A stretch of 6,057 nucleotides of DNA, taken from positions 1-6,057 of the forward strand of contig CAIYVS010000693.1 of assembly GCA_903929655.1 (NCBI GenBank), given 5' to 3'. The notes below the pieces were generated by a model. It worked only from the letters and a program-made list of their open reading frames with translations, did no database searches and was not told where the DNA came from. Below, piece after piece: positions 1-5,937 of the stretch. Position 1 is the stretch's first letter. Every line of letters begins with the position of its first letter. The position numbers and the translations under genes are program-made. Source of the stretch: an uncultured Bacteroidota bacterium (GTDB lineage Bacteria; Bacteroidota; Bacteroidia; Chitinophagales; Chitinophagaceae).

Positions 1-84
1 ACAAGCGGCTTTGATCGGGCTGCGGGCTTTGATTTTTCTTTTGCAGAGTGGAACCCGGAACGCAGAAGCGAGCGTGGCAAGTAA
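1..84 (+). CDS. Possible 3' tail of an unidentified gene (partial)
   Basis: Reading from base 1 in frame 1 gives 27 codons ending at TAA (82-84), with a peptide containing GFDRAAGFDFSFAEW and a basic, charged end (NPERRSERGK). I do not recognise the family. The next frame is also open, to a TGA at 92-94, so the frame is not settled; the third frame stops at once. If real, the gene runs rightward and converges on the lipoprotein gene, whose stop is 54 bp away. The stretch from 85 to 138 holds only an A8 tract (113-120; a T8 tract for leftward transcripts) without a convincing stem, so no terminator is called. The call rests on open frame and peptide texture only. Confidence 0.25.
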   Translation, partial: TSGFDRAAGFDFSFAEWNPERRSERGK

Positions 85-138
85 AGATGATGACTGAGGT
101 GTGGCTGGTGGCAAAAAAAACTGCCTGAACTCTTCGTA

Positions 139-1191
139 TTAACGTGTGAAGCCTACAATATTTAAACCGGCAATGATGCCCTGCAAGGTGGGGCTGCTAA
201 CGAGTGAGTCTTTGGTGGCAAGGTCGAAGTCGATATTGTAATCGGCTATCGTGCCTGTGGACCCGTAGAGGCCTGTAACACTTTTGCCTCGTATATTGGT
301 ATAAACGGGTTGGCTGTTGAGCCCCGCAATGCCTGTGCCGGCAGATAATGCCAATTGCTGGTAATTATAGAGGGAAGAGCTGCCTGCATATATGAACATG
401 TCTACGCCCTGCAAATAGCGGTTTACACCGGGGCTGGGCGCACCCATATTATCTCTTAAGAAATAATAGAAATTAAGATCGGCTGTTGAAAGATCGAAAT
501 TATTTGCATTGGTGGGGGTTTGAAGGGATGTAAAATTCCAGTCTAAATATTTAGGTGTGCTGGAAGTTCCGGTACTGTCAATCCAGTGAATGCGCATAAT
601 GCCCTGGTAAACTACGGCCTGTGAGGGCAGGTTGCCGCCGAGGTCGAATTTCTGGTTTGGGTTGGTGCCATACAGGGATATTTTGTAGCTAATGTTATTG
701 AATTGAATAACCTGGAAACCGTTTACATCTATAATAGCGGATGTGGATGAATCGACCTCACCGCTGGCGGTATTGGTAATGACGATACGGAAAGAATCAA
801 CCGGGTTTAGCGCATTCTTAAATTTATAAGCGTAGTTGGGACTATTGAAAAAAGTGCCGGGGTCTTTGGGGTAGCCTTCAGCATCCATATCTACACGGTA
901 TAAGGTGTAGGTATTGACTACGAAATTGAATTGATTGACCTCTTTTACGACTACATTGAGCTGAGTATAAAAATTGGAATCGGGTACGGTGGCCATAACG
1001 AGAGCATTCTTATTCTGGTCGAGGAAAGCTTTCTCGACGCGTACATAATGAGCGGTATCGCCCATATTAAAAATGGCATTAACAACGGTTATGTTTTTAT
1101 AGGGCGCTGCAACATTAAATTTATCGGAGCATGCCGACAAAAAACTCATTAATAAAACTAAAAGTATGGCGGGCAAAAAGCGTTGTGTCAT
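139..1191 (-). CDS. Predicted outer-membrane lipoprotein of unknown function
   Basis: A 350-residue protein with a type II (lipoprotein) signal peptide: MTQR, a hydrophobic run at about residues 5-19, then the lipobox L18-S19-A20-C21, so C21 should be lipidated. The residues after the cysteine are SDK, so inner-membrane retention is not indicated; an outer-membrane location, perhaps surface exposed, is inferred. The mature part is rich in Asn, Ser, Thr, Gly and aromatic residues and looks like a beta-rich domain, with no catalytic motif I recognise. It resembles the uncharacterised Bacteroidota lipoproteins of the DUF4249 kind, but that is an impression, not a domain match. The frame stays open to an ATG at 1266, but that adds 25 non-signal-like residues ahead of the signal peptide. 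A -7 promoter element lies inside that extension, so 1191 is the better start. It is divergent from argS and appears to be transcribed alone. Confidence 0.85.
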   Translation of the reverse strand: MTQRFLPAILLVLLMSFLSACSDKFNVAAPYKNITVVNAIFNMGDTAHYVRVEKAFLDQNKNALVMATVPDSNFYTQLNVVVKEVNQFNFVVNTYTLYRVDMDAEGYPKDPGTFFNSPNYAYKFKNALNPVDSFRIVITNTASGEVDSSTSAIIDVNGFQVIQFNNISYKISLYGTNPNQKFDLGGNLPSQAVVYQGIMRIHWIDSTGTSSTPKYLDWNFTSLQTPTNANNFDLSTADLNFYYFLRDNMGAPSPGVNRYLQGVDMFIYAGSSSLYNYQQLALSAGTGIAGLNSQPVYTNIRGKSVTGLYGSTGTIADYNIDFDLATKDSLVSSPTLQGIIAGLNIVGFTR

Positions 1192-1216
1192 GAAAACTAT
1201 ATTCTTTAAAGGCTGA

Positions 1217-1224
1217 CAAAGATA
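1217..1224 (-). promoter_or_regulatory. Bacteroidota -7 element for the lipoprotein gene
   Basis: On the minus strand this reads TATCTTTG, a full match to the Bacteroidota sigma-ABfr -7 consensus TAnnTTTG. It lies 25 bases before the ATG at 1191, which would give a leader of roughly 20 nt. No clear -33 TTG is visible at the usual spacing, so the call rests on the -7 element and its position. Confidence 0.55.
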
Positions 1225-1329
1225 GGAGAATAGGCGGGTATTTTGATACTTGGGTCTCATATTCATATTGTTAAAATTTATTCATTTTTAAAAAATCATA
1301 TACTTGTGGGCTTGCTAGGCAATTAAGAG

Positions 1330-1337
1330 TATTTTTG
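1330..1337 (+). promoter_or_regulatory. Bacteroidota -7 element for argS
   Basis: TATTTTTG is a full match to TAnnTTTG and ends 21 bases before the argS ATG at 1359, predicting a short leader of about 15 nt. Candidate -33 TTG triplets lie at 1304-1306 (23-bp spacer) and 1312-1314 (15-bp spacer); neither spacing is ideal. The TTG that could act as an upstream in-frame start (1335) is the last three bases of this element, which argues against using it as a start. Confidence 0.55.
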
Positions 1338-1358
1338 CGCAAAATACTTGCATATATA

Positions 1359-3158
1359 ATGACGATAGTTACACAGATAAAACTGGCTACGGAAGAGGCA
1401 ATTCAACATCTTTTTCCTGAAACGGACCTGAAAAGCGCTACTATAACCATCAACCAGACCAAACCTGAGTTTAAAGGGGACTATACTGTTGTATTATTTC
1501 CTTTTGTGAAGCTGCTGAAACAAAAGCCGGACGCGATAGGCAAAACACTGGGGGATTACCTGCTGGAAAAAACCAATCTTTTTTCTGAATATGGTATAGT
1601 TAGCGGTTTTTTAAATCTGAGCATCAAGGATGAGTACTGGGCGAAATTTTTGGTGAATCATTATAACGATACACAATACGGGTTGAAAGCTAAGGAGGAT
1701 GTGCGGGTAATGGTGGAGTATTCGTCGCCGAACACGAATAAGCCTTTGCATTTCGGGCACCTGAGAAATATTTTCCTGGGCTTTGCGATGGCGGAGATAC
1801 TGAAGGCGAACGGCAAGCAGGTAGTGAAGGGGAACCTGATAAACGACCGGGGTATTCATATCTGCAAATCGATGGTGGCTTGGATGCGTTATGCCGATGG
1901 GGCTACACCTGAAAAGAGGGGAATAAAAGGCGACCACCTGGTTGGGGATTATTATGTAAAGTTCAATGATGTTTATAAAGCCGAGATAGCAGAGCTGAAA
2001 GAAAAGGGGATAGATGAGGCACAGGCCGAAAAGGAAGCCCCTATAATGAAAGAAGCACAGGCTTTGTTGAGACAATGGGAAGCCGGAGACAAAGGTGTGC
2101 GTGACCTGTGGCAGATGATGAATAGCTGGGTGTATGAGGGTTTTGATAAAAGCTATAAGCGCCTGGGTGTTGATTTTGATAAGGTGTATCATGAAAGTGA
2201 TACTTACCTGCTTGGTAAAACCATTGTGGAAGAGGGTTTGCAGAAAGGTGTTTTGTTTAACAAAGAAGATGGCTCTGTGTGGGTGGACCTGACAGCGGAC
2301 GGGCTGGACCAGAAATTATTACTGCGCGGAGACGGGACTTCTGTGTATATAACGCAGGACCTGGGCACGGCCAAGCTGAAGTATGAAGATTATAAACTGG
2401 ACCAATCTATATATGTAATAGCTGATGAGCAGAATTACCATATGCAGGTATTGAAGCTGATACTGAAAAAGCTGGGAGAGCCTTGCGCAGATGGTATCTA
2501 TCATTTATCGTATGGTATGGTGGAATTGCCAACCGGGCGGATGAAGAGCCGGGAAGGAACGGTAGTGGACGCTGATGATATGATGGATGAGATGATAAAC
2601 CTGGCGCAGCAGCAAACAGAAGAGGCAGGGAAAACAGAAGGCTATACCGCCGAAGAACTGAAACACTTGTATGAGACGATTGGCATGGGTGCTTTGAAGT
2701 TTTACCTGCTTAGAGTGGACCCGAAGAAGAAAATGATCTTTAACCCGCAGGAATCGATAGACCTGCATGGATTTACGGCTACTTTTATACAGTATGCCCA
2801 TGCGCGTATCTGTTCCATACTGCGTAAAGAAAATTTACCCTTACTGCCGGATAATAGACATTTTCAGTCTTTCAGATTAAGCCTACCAATAGCTACGGCT
2901 GAGAAAAACCTGGTGCTGGCTTTGGAGCAATATCCCTTTATACTTGAGGGGTCTGCAATTGAATACAATCCTTCGTCACTTTGCAATTATTCGTTTTTGG
3001 TAGCACAACTGTTTAATACTTTTTATGATGAGCATAGTATTGCCAAGGCTGAGAATGAAGAGAAAAAACAATTGCGACTGATGATGATTGTAATGACTGC
3101 AGAGGTGTTGCGCAATGCGATGCATTTGCTGGGTATCAGGCTGCCGGAGAAGATGTAA
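1359..3158 (+). CDS. argS: Arginyl-tRNA synthetase (class I)
   Basis: Cytoplasmic enzyme that joins L-arginine to tRNA-Arg using ATP. The 599-residue length is normal for Bacteroidota ArgRS. In order: an ArgRS-type N-terminal additional domain (about residues 1-100) that in this family contacts the tRNA D-loop; the class I catalytic core opening with SSPNTNKPLHFGHLRN, where HFGH (131-134) is the HIGH signature; the KMSK-equivalent loop GRMKSREG (393-400), in which the second lysine position is replaced as is common in ArgRS; and a helical DALR anticodon-binding domain from about 470 to the terminal LPEKM. All parts are present with no frameshift. The ATG at 1359 starts the natural MTIVTQIKLATEEA; a TTG eight codons upstream is part of the promoter. 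There is no clear Shine-Dalgarno, as usual in this phylum. It converges on mqnC with a 67-bp gap and seems monocistronic. Confidence 0.97.
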   Translation: MTIVTQIKLATEEAIQHLFPETDLKSATITINQTKPEFKGDYTVVLFPFVKLLKQKPDAIGKTLGDYLLEKTNLFSEYGIVSGFLNLSIKDEYWAKFLVNHYNDTQYGLKAKEDVRVMVEYSSPNTNKPLHFGHLRNIFLGFAMAEILKANGKQVVKGNLINDRGIHICKSMVAWMRYADGATPEKRGIKGDHLVGDYYVKFNDVYKAEIAELKEKGIDEAQAEKEAPIMKEAQALLRQWEAGDKGVRDLWQMMNSWVYEGFDKSYKRLGVDFDKVYHESDTYLLGKTIVEEGLQKGVLFNKEDGSVWVDLTADGLDQKLLLRGDGTSVYITQDLGTAKLKYEDYKLDQSIYVIADEQNYHMQVLKLILKKLGEPCADGIYHLSYGMVELPTGRMKSREGTVVDADDMMDEMINLAQQQTEEAGKTEGYTAEELKHLYETIGMGALKFYLLRVDPKKKMIFNPQESIDLHGFTATFIQYAHARICSILRKENLPLLPDNRHFQSFRLSLPIATAEKNLVLALEQYPFILEGSAIEYNPSSLCNYSFLVAQLFNTFYDEHSIAKAENEEKKQLRLMMIVMTAEVLRNAMHLLGIRLPEKM

Positions 3159-3166
3159 TTATATTT

Positions 3167-3192
3167 AACCGCAAAGACGCAAAGGCACAAAG
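3167..3192. repeat. CAAAG-type short tandem repeat in a convergent intergenic gap
   Basis: Three imperfect units, GCAAAGAC, GCAAAGGC and ACAAAG, follow AACC at an 8-base period. I recognise similar (CGCAAAGA)n strings as recurrent intergenic sequence in many environmental bacteria, which is memory rather than a search. The first ten bases (3167-3176) can also pair with 3199-3208 (one mismatch, one G-U) across a 22-base loop. That stem could slow polymerase between the convergent argS and mqnC genes, but no U-tract follows it, so it is not called a terminator. Confidence 0.5.
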
Positions 3193-3225
3193 TTTTTTCT
3201 GTGTGGTTTAATAAGGAAAATGGAA

Positions 3226-4350
3226 TCAATAGTTAATGACCTGTTCTTCCATCATTTCGGGCATTTTACGGAACTCATACTGCTGATTACGTAGCTGTGG
3301 CTCGAAACCTGCATCGCGTATGGCTGCCTGTATGCCTTTGGCGGTGAAGCGGTGAGGCGCACCTGCGGCACTTACCACGTTTTCTTCAATCATGATGGAA
3401 CCAAAATCATTTGCGCCTGCATGCAGGCAAACCTGGGCCACCTGCTTGCCTACGGTGAGCCACGAAGCCTGTATGTTTTTGATATTGGGCAGCATGATAC
3501 GGCTCATGGCGATCATGCGGATATATTCTTCGGGGGTTGTGAGGTTTTTGGTGCCGCGTATGCGTTGCAATAAGGTATCCACATCCTGGAAGGTCCAGGG
3601 AATGAAGGCGATAAAGCCTTTTGCATCTTTGGGTTTCCTAGCCTGCACTTCGCGGATCTTTACAAGGTGTTCAAAACGTTCGTACAGGGTTTCCACATGC
3701 CCAAACATCATGGTTGCAGTAGTTGTGAGCCCGATCTTATGGGCTTCGTGCATGATGTCCAGCCATTCCTGTGCACCGCATTTTCCTTTTGATATCAGGC
3801 GGCGTACACGATCGTTGAGTATCTCGGCACCGGGTCCGGGCATACTGTCCATGCCGGCCTCTTTAAGTGCGACTAATGCATCATGATGACTTACGCCGGA
3901 AACTTTACAGATATGTGCTACTTCGGGCGGCCCGAGTGTATGCAATTTAAGTTTTGGAAATAATTGTTTTAGCTGCCTGAATAATGAGGTATAATATTCA
4001 AGTCCCAGTTCGGGATGATGGCCTCCTTGCAGGAGCAGTTGCTCACCGCCATAGCGAAAGGTTTCTTCTATTTTTTGTTTGTAAGTCTCAATATCGGTAA
4101 TATATGCTTCGGGGTGACCGGGTACGCGGTAGAAATTGCAGAATTTACAGTTGGCAACACATACATTGGTAGTGTTCATGTTGCGGTCTATGATCCAGGT
4201 TACTTTATTATAGGGCACTTGTTTTTTGCGAAGCTCATTGGCTACGAACATGAGTTCTGCCAGGGGTGCTTTTTCAAACAGGTGCATGCCTTCTTCAATG
4301 CTGAGAAATTCAAAATTTAAGGCCTTACTATATAATTCCGACAATTGCAT
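3226..4350 (-). CDS. mqnC: Cyclic dehypoxanthinyl futalosine synthase (radical SAM), menaquinone biosynthesis
   Basis: A 374-residue cytoplasmic radical SAM enzyme that cyclises dehypoxanthinyl futalosine to the spiro compound that becomes the naphthoquinone ring of menaquinone (futalosine pathway). The 4Fe-4S site is C64-x3-C68-x2-C71 inside NVCVANCKFCNFYR. The FCxFYR ending, GGHHPELGLEYY (109-120), PGPGAEILNDRVR (171-183), TATMMFGHVET (211-221), FIPWTF (249-254), IQASWLTVG (293-301) and GANDFGSIMIEENVV (312-326) are typical of MqnC and separate it from the related aminofutalosine synthase MqnE. The N-terminus aligns with family habit (ALNFEFLSIEEG), so the ATG at 4350 is supported. The other mqn genes are not in the window, consistent with their being scattered in Bacteroidota. 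It converges on argS and diverges from the membrane-protein gene. The organism probably makes menaquinone by this route. Confidence 0.95.
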   Translation of the reverse strand: MQLSELYSKALNFEFLSIEEGMHLFEKAPLAELMFVANELRKKQVPYNKVTWIIDRNMNTTNVCVANCKFCNFYRVPGHPEAYITDIETYKQKIEETFRYGGEQLLLQGGHHPELGLEYYTSLFRQLKQLFPKLKLHTLGPPEVAHICKVSGVSHHDALVALKEAGMDSMPGPGAEILNDRVRRLISKGKCGAQEWLDIMHEAHKIGLTTTATMMFGHVETLYERFEHLVKIREVQARKPKDAKGFIAFIPWTFQDVDTLLQRIRGTKNLTTPEEYIRMIAMSRIMLPNIKNIQASWLTVGKQVAQVCLHAGANDFGSIMIEENVVSAAGAPHRFTAKGIQAAIRDAGFEPQLRNQQYEFRKMPEMMEEQVINY

Positions 4351-4354
4351 GGGT

Positions 4355-4362
4355 CAAAATTA
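4355..4362 (-). promoter_or_regulatory. Bacteroidota -7 element directly before mqnC
   Basis: Minus-strand TAATTTTG matches TAnnTTTG in full and ends only four bases before the mqnC ATG. If it is used, transcription would begin at or next to the start codon, giving a leaderless or nearly leaderless mRNA. No -33 TTG is visible at normal spacing, and the region is AT-rich, so a chance match is possible. Confidence 0.4.
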
Positions 4363-4407
4363 AGGGAAATTGCCTGATTTTGGCTTGCCACTATCCTAAG
4401 GAATACC

Positions 4408-4419
4408 AATAGGCCTATT
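4408..4419. promoter_or_regulatory. 12-bp perfect palindrome, possible operator
   Basis: AATAGGCCTATT is a perfect palindrome within the 175-bp region between mqnC (leftward) and the membrane-protein gene (rightward). Its placement would suit a dimeric regulator acting on either gene. There is no second copy in the window and no regulator gene nearby, so function is only inferred. Confidence 0.25.
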
Positions 4420-4427
4420 TGCATGAA

Positions 4428-4460
4428 TTTGTTTGTACCCCAATAAAAAAACTATATTTC
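4428..4460 (+). promoter_or_regulatory. Candidate promoter for the membrane-protein gene
   Basis: A TTTG at 4428-4431 is followed, after a 21-bp spacer, by TATATTTC (4453-4460), a 7-of-8 match to TAnnTTTG. This arrangement fits the Bacteroidota -33/-7 layout and would give a leader of about 60 nt. A rival -7-like CAATTTTG sits closer to the gene, about 11 bases before the ATG. Confidence 0.3.
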
Positions 4461-4525
4461 CTGGCTAATCCTGCCAAGCCCCAAAAAAGTAATATATATT
4501 AGCATCCAATTTTGTGATAAAATAA

Positions 4526-5152
4526 ATGAAGACGGAAAGAGTTTATGCAAGTTTGTTCCTGCTGATGTTTTTTGGCAAAATGCTGCATTTGCCTGTGAGT
4601 GGGGTGATTATAGTCCTGACGGGGTATGCGATGGCTTTGTCTTACTTTTTAGGCGGTTTTTACTTTTTTTGTGATGAGGAGATCAGGAGACAAAACCTTG
4701 CATTATCAATTATTGGCGGCATTTGCTTATCTGTGGCGCCTATGGGCATTATGTACCGGCTGGATTACTGGCCTGATTCTGATTTTATGCTGACTGTCTC
4801 CATTATACTTTCTTTCTGTGTCCTGGTGTTTACCTGGGCTTTAAAAAGATCGGCCAAAGAAGAACTTGCAGTGTATTATAAGAACATGCTTTCCCGCAGC
4901 CTTACTTTATTTGTAGTTACTACACTGCTTTATGTGATACCCATATCTACCATTGTGCATATGCAATACTGGGACAATAAAGAGTTTGCAGATATAGCCG
5001 GGCGTTTGGCTGCTAATCCTTATAACGAAACTTACAAAAAGGAATACGACCAATATGTATCCACTCATACTCCTTCTGGAAAGCTGATAAAAATAAAAGC
5101 CCCAGCCGCCCCGGTGGATAAAACACAACAGCCACAAAAGAAGCATAAATAA
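4526..5152 (+). CDS. Small multi-pass inner-membrane protein of unknown function
   Basis: A 208-residue protein with four or five predicted membrane segments, at about residues 6-22 and 24-48 (possibly a re-entrant pair), 57-76, 86-106 and 124-146. A hydrophilic C-terminal tail follows and ends in a Lys/Pro/Gln-rich stretch (VDKTQQPQKKHK). I do not recognise a named family. A short motif recurs near membrane boundaries: GKMLHLPVSG (17-26), YRLDYWPDSD (77-86) and VHMQYWDNKE (144-153). It is reminiscent of the K-x-x-H-W-P-G motif seen in GldL and other small Bacteroidota membrane proteins, but there is no other evidence for a gliding or motor role. The ATG at 4526 directly precedes a natural hydrophobic start; no Shine-Dalgarno is visible. 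It has no co-directional partner and is followed by a 128-bp gap before the convergent toxin gene. Confidence 0.8.
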   Translation: MKTERVYASLFLLMFFGKMLHLPVSGVIIVLTGYAMALSYFLGGFYFFCDEEIRRQNLALSIIGGICLSVAPMGIMYRLDYWPDSDFMLTVSIILSFCVLVFTWALKRSAKEELAVYYKNMLSRSLTLFVVTTLLYVIPISTIVHMQYWDNKEFADIAGRLAANPYNETYKKEYDQYVSTHTPSGKLIKIKAPAAPVDKTQQPQKKHK

Positions 5153-5181
5153 GAGCAGCCTATTAAAAAGAAGAAGCTCTT
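5151..5181 (+). terminator. Weak hairpin after the membrane-protein gene
   Basis: AAGAGC (5151-5156, overlapping the stop codon) can pair with GCTCTT (5176-5181) across a 19-base, A-rich loop. No U-tract follows in the rightward direction, so it is at best a weak or atypical terminator. Nothing better is visible between 5153 and 5219. Confidence 0.15.
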
Positions 5182-5219
5182 AATCAATGCTGAAAAGGGC
5201 TTTTGTTATTTGAGTATTC

Positions 5220-5267
5220 TTATAATGCACGCTTCACTTCTACTTCTTCAAAACCTTCGATAATATC
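5220..5267 (-). pseudogene. Possible 15-codon remnant of a gene's 3' end
   Basis: On the minus strand, directly downstream of the toxin gene, a frame reads DIIEGFEEVEVKRAL and then TAA (5220-5222). It is preceded in frame by a TAG (5268-5270) and has no start of its own. The peptide looks like an ordinary protein C-terminus, unlike random intergenic translation. It may be what remains of a gene displaced when the toxin-antitoxin pair arrived. I cannot name the parent, and a stretch this short may be open by chance. Confidence 0.2.
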
Positions 5268-5280
5268 CTAAGCAGAATGG

Positions 5281-5676
5281 CTATTTTCTATCAATGATTG
5301 TCAAACCATCAATTCTTTCAAAGTGCTTTCTATTTAAAGTTGCCATTCTTAGACTGTTTTTCAAGGCTGTTGCCCCAATCAGTAAATCAGGAATATCTAT
5401 TAATTTATTTTTAGCTTTCAGGTTGCGATATATATTTATTGCTACAAGATTTACTTCTCTTGTATATGGAAGTACAATTATTTTGTCGAAAAAAGCAGTC
5501 CAGAAACTATCTTCTGCTTCATTGCTGCCCATTAAAATCTCATATTCTGTAATTGCAGAGACAGCAAAGAGTTTATAAGATTCTGTGAGTTCGTAAAAGA
5601 ATGACTTTGCTTTTACTTTTTTACGATAATAGTCAATTAAAACAGAGGTATCAAGGTAGATTATTTCATTCTCCAT
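5281..5676 (-). CDS. vapC: VapC-type PIN-domain toxin (predicted ribonuclease)
   Basis: A 131-residue single PIN domain, the usual VapC length. Expected acidic active-site residues are visible: D9 in YLDTSVLIDYYR, E46 in SAITEYEILMG, and D97 in IDIPDLLIGATAL, followed by the family's T-x-N-x-x-H-F element (TLNRKHF, 113-119), where D or N closes the site. PIN toxins cleave RNA (often tRNA or rRNA) with Mg2+ or Mn2+; the target here cannot be read from sequence. The ATG at 5676 lies inside the upstream antitoxin gene (16-bp overlap, different frame), so translation is probably coupled. An AGGAAG at 5688-5693 could serve as its own ribosome site. The gene is markedly more AT-rich than argS, which suggests acquisition by transfer. 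The catalytic residues look intact, so the toxin is probably functional. Confidence 0.92.
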   Translation of the reverse strand: MENEIIYLDTSVLIDYYRKKVKAKSFFYELTESYKLFAVSAITEYEILMGSNEAEDSFWTAFFDKIIVLPYTREVNLVAINIYRNLKAKNKLIDIPDLLIGATALKNSLRMATLNRKHFERIDGLTIIDRK

Positions 5677-5897
5677 TGGTTGAACTGCTTCCTGTTTTCT
5701 GTAAATTCATGTAATTGTTTATCGGTCATAACAGGGCCATGCAAAAGGAATTGTTGAAAATCTGAAATATCAGAAGCCGATTTCTTACCAATATAATTGT
5801 TACTCAATTCAGCTTTTAATTGCATGATTTTAGCAGCAGGCAATTGTTTTACCAAGATCAGGAGTTGCTCATATCCAATATTTACCTTTAGTTCCAC
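5661..5897 (-). CDS. Predicted cognate antitoxin of the PIN toxin
   Basis: A 78-residue protein encoded immediately upstream of, and overlapping, the PIN toxin, the standard antitoxin position. The N-terminal third (NIGYEQLLILVKQLPAAKI) looks like amphipathic helices. The C-terminal part (FQQFLLHGP, then TDKQLHEFTENRKQFNQWR) resembles a tail I associate with small Bacteroidota proteins paired with PIN toxins and probably wraps the toxin. There is no clear AbrB, ribbon-helix-helix or Phd signature, so I do not use the symbol vapB. The start is GTG (5895-5897): no in-frame ATG exists upstream before a stop, and the first internal ATG (residue 25) would remove the conserved-looking N-terminus. 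Autoregulation by the complex is expected for such pairs but no operator is evident. Confidence 0.75.
   Translation of the reverse strand: MELKVNIGYEQLLILVKQLPAAKIMQLKAELSNNYIGKKSASDISDFQQFLLHGPVMTDKQLHEFTENRKQFNQWRMK
5688..5693 (-). promoter_or_regulatory. Possible ribosome binding site of vapC
   Basis: AGGAAG on the minus strand lies 11 bases before the vapC ATG, inside the antitoxin coding sequence. The spacing is slightly long. It stands out because other genes here lack such a site, and it could let the toxin be translated somewhat independently of the antitoxin. Confidence 0.3.
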
Positions 5898-5918
5898 TAT
5901 TGATATATTTATTACATG

Positions 5919-5926
5919 TAAAGATA
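5919..5926 (-). promoter_or_regulatory. Candidate -7 element of the toxin-antitoxin pair
   Basis: Minus-strand TATCTTTA matches TAnnTTTG at all but the last position and ends 21 bases before the GTG start of the antitoxin. No clear -33 TTG is visible; the region where it would lie abuts the edge of the large palindrome at 5938. Confidence 0.35.
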
Positions 5927-5937
5927 GTAAAAAAATA

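Noticed and set aside
1611..2801. Leftward open frames opposite argS
   Set aside because: They lie antisense to a gene with complete ArgRS motifs and show Ile/Leu/His-rich composition typical of shadow translation.
3167..3192. CRISPR-like repeat
   Set aside because: Units are only about 8 bases with no spacers; a short tandem motif, not a CRISPR array.
3023..3229. Leftward 68-codon frame over the end of argS and the CAAAG repeat
   Set aside because: Its LCLCVFAVKYN segment is the translation of the repeat itself, a known kind of spurious prediction.
3352..4320. Rightward open frames opposite mqnC
   Set aside because: They are antisense to a clearly conserved radical SAM gene and have no recognisable domains or start signals.
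3226..4350. Assignment as aminofutalosine synthase MqnE
   Set aside because: The FCNFYR cluster ending, PGPGAEILNDRVR and the GANDFGSIMIEENVV tail fit MqnC better than MqnE.
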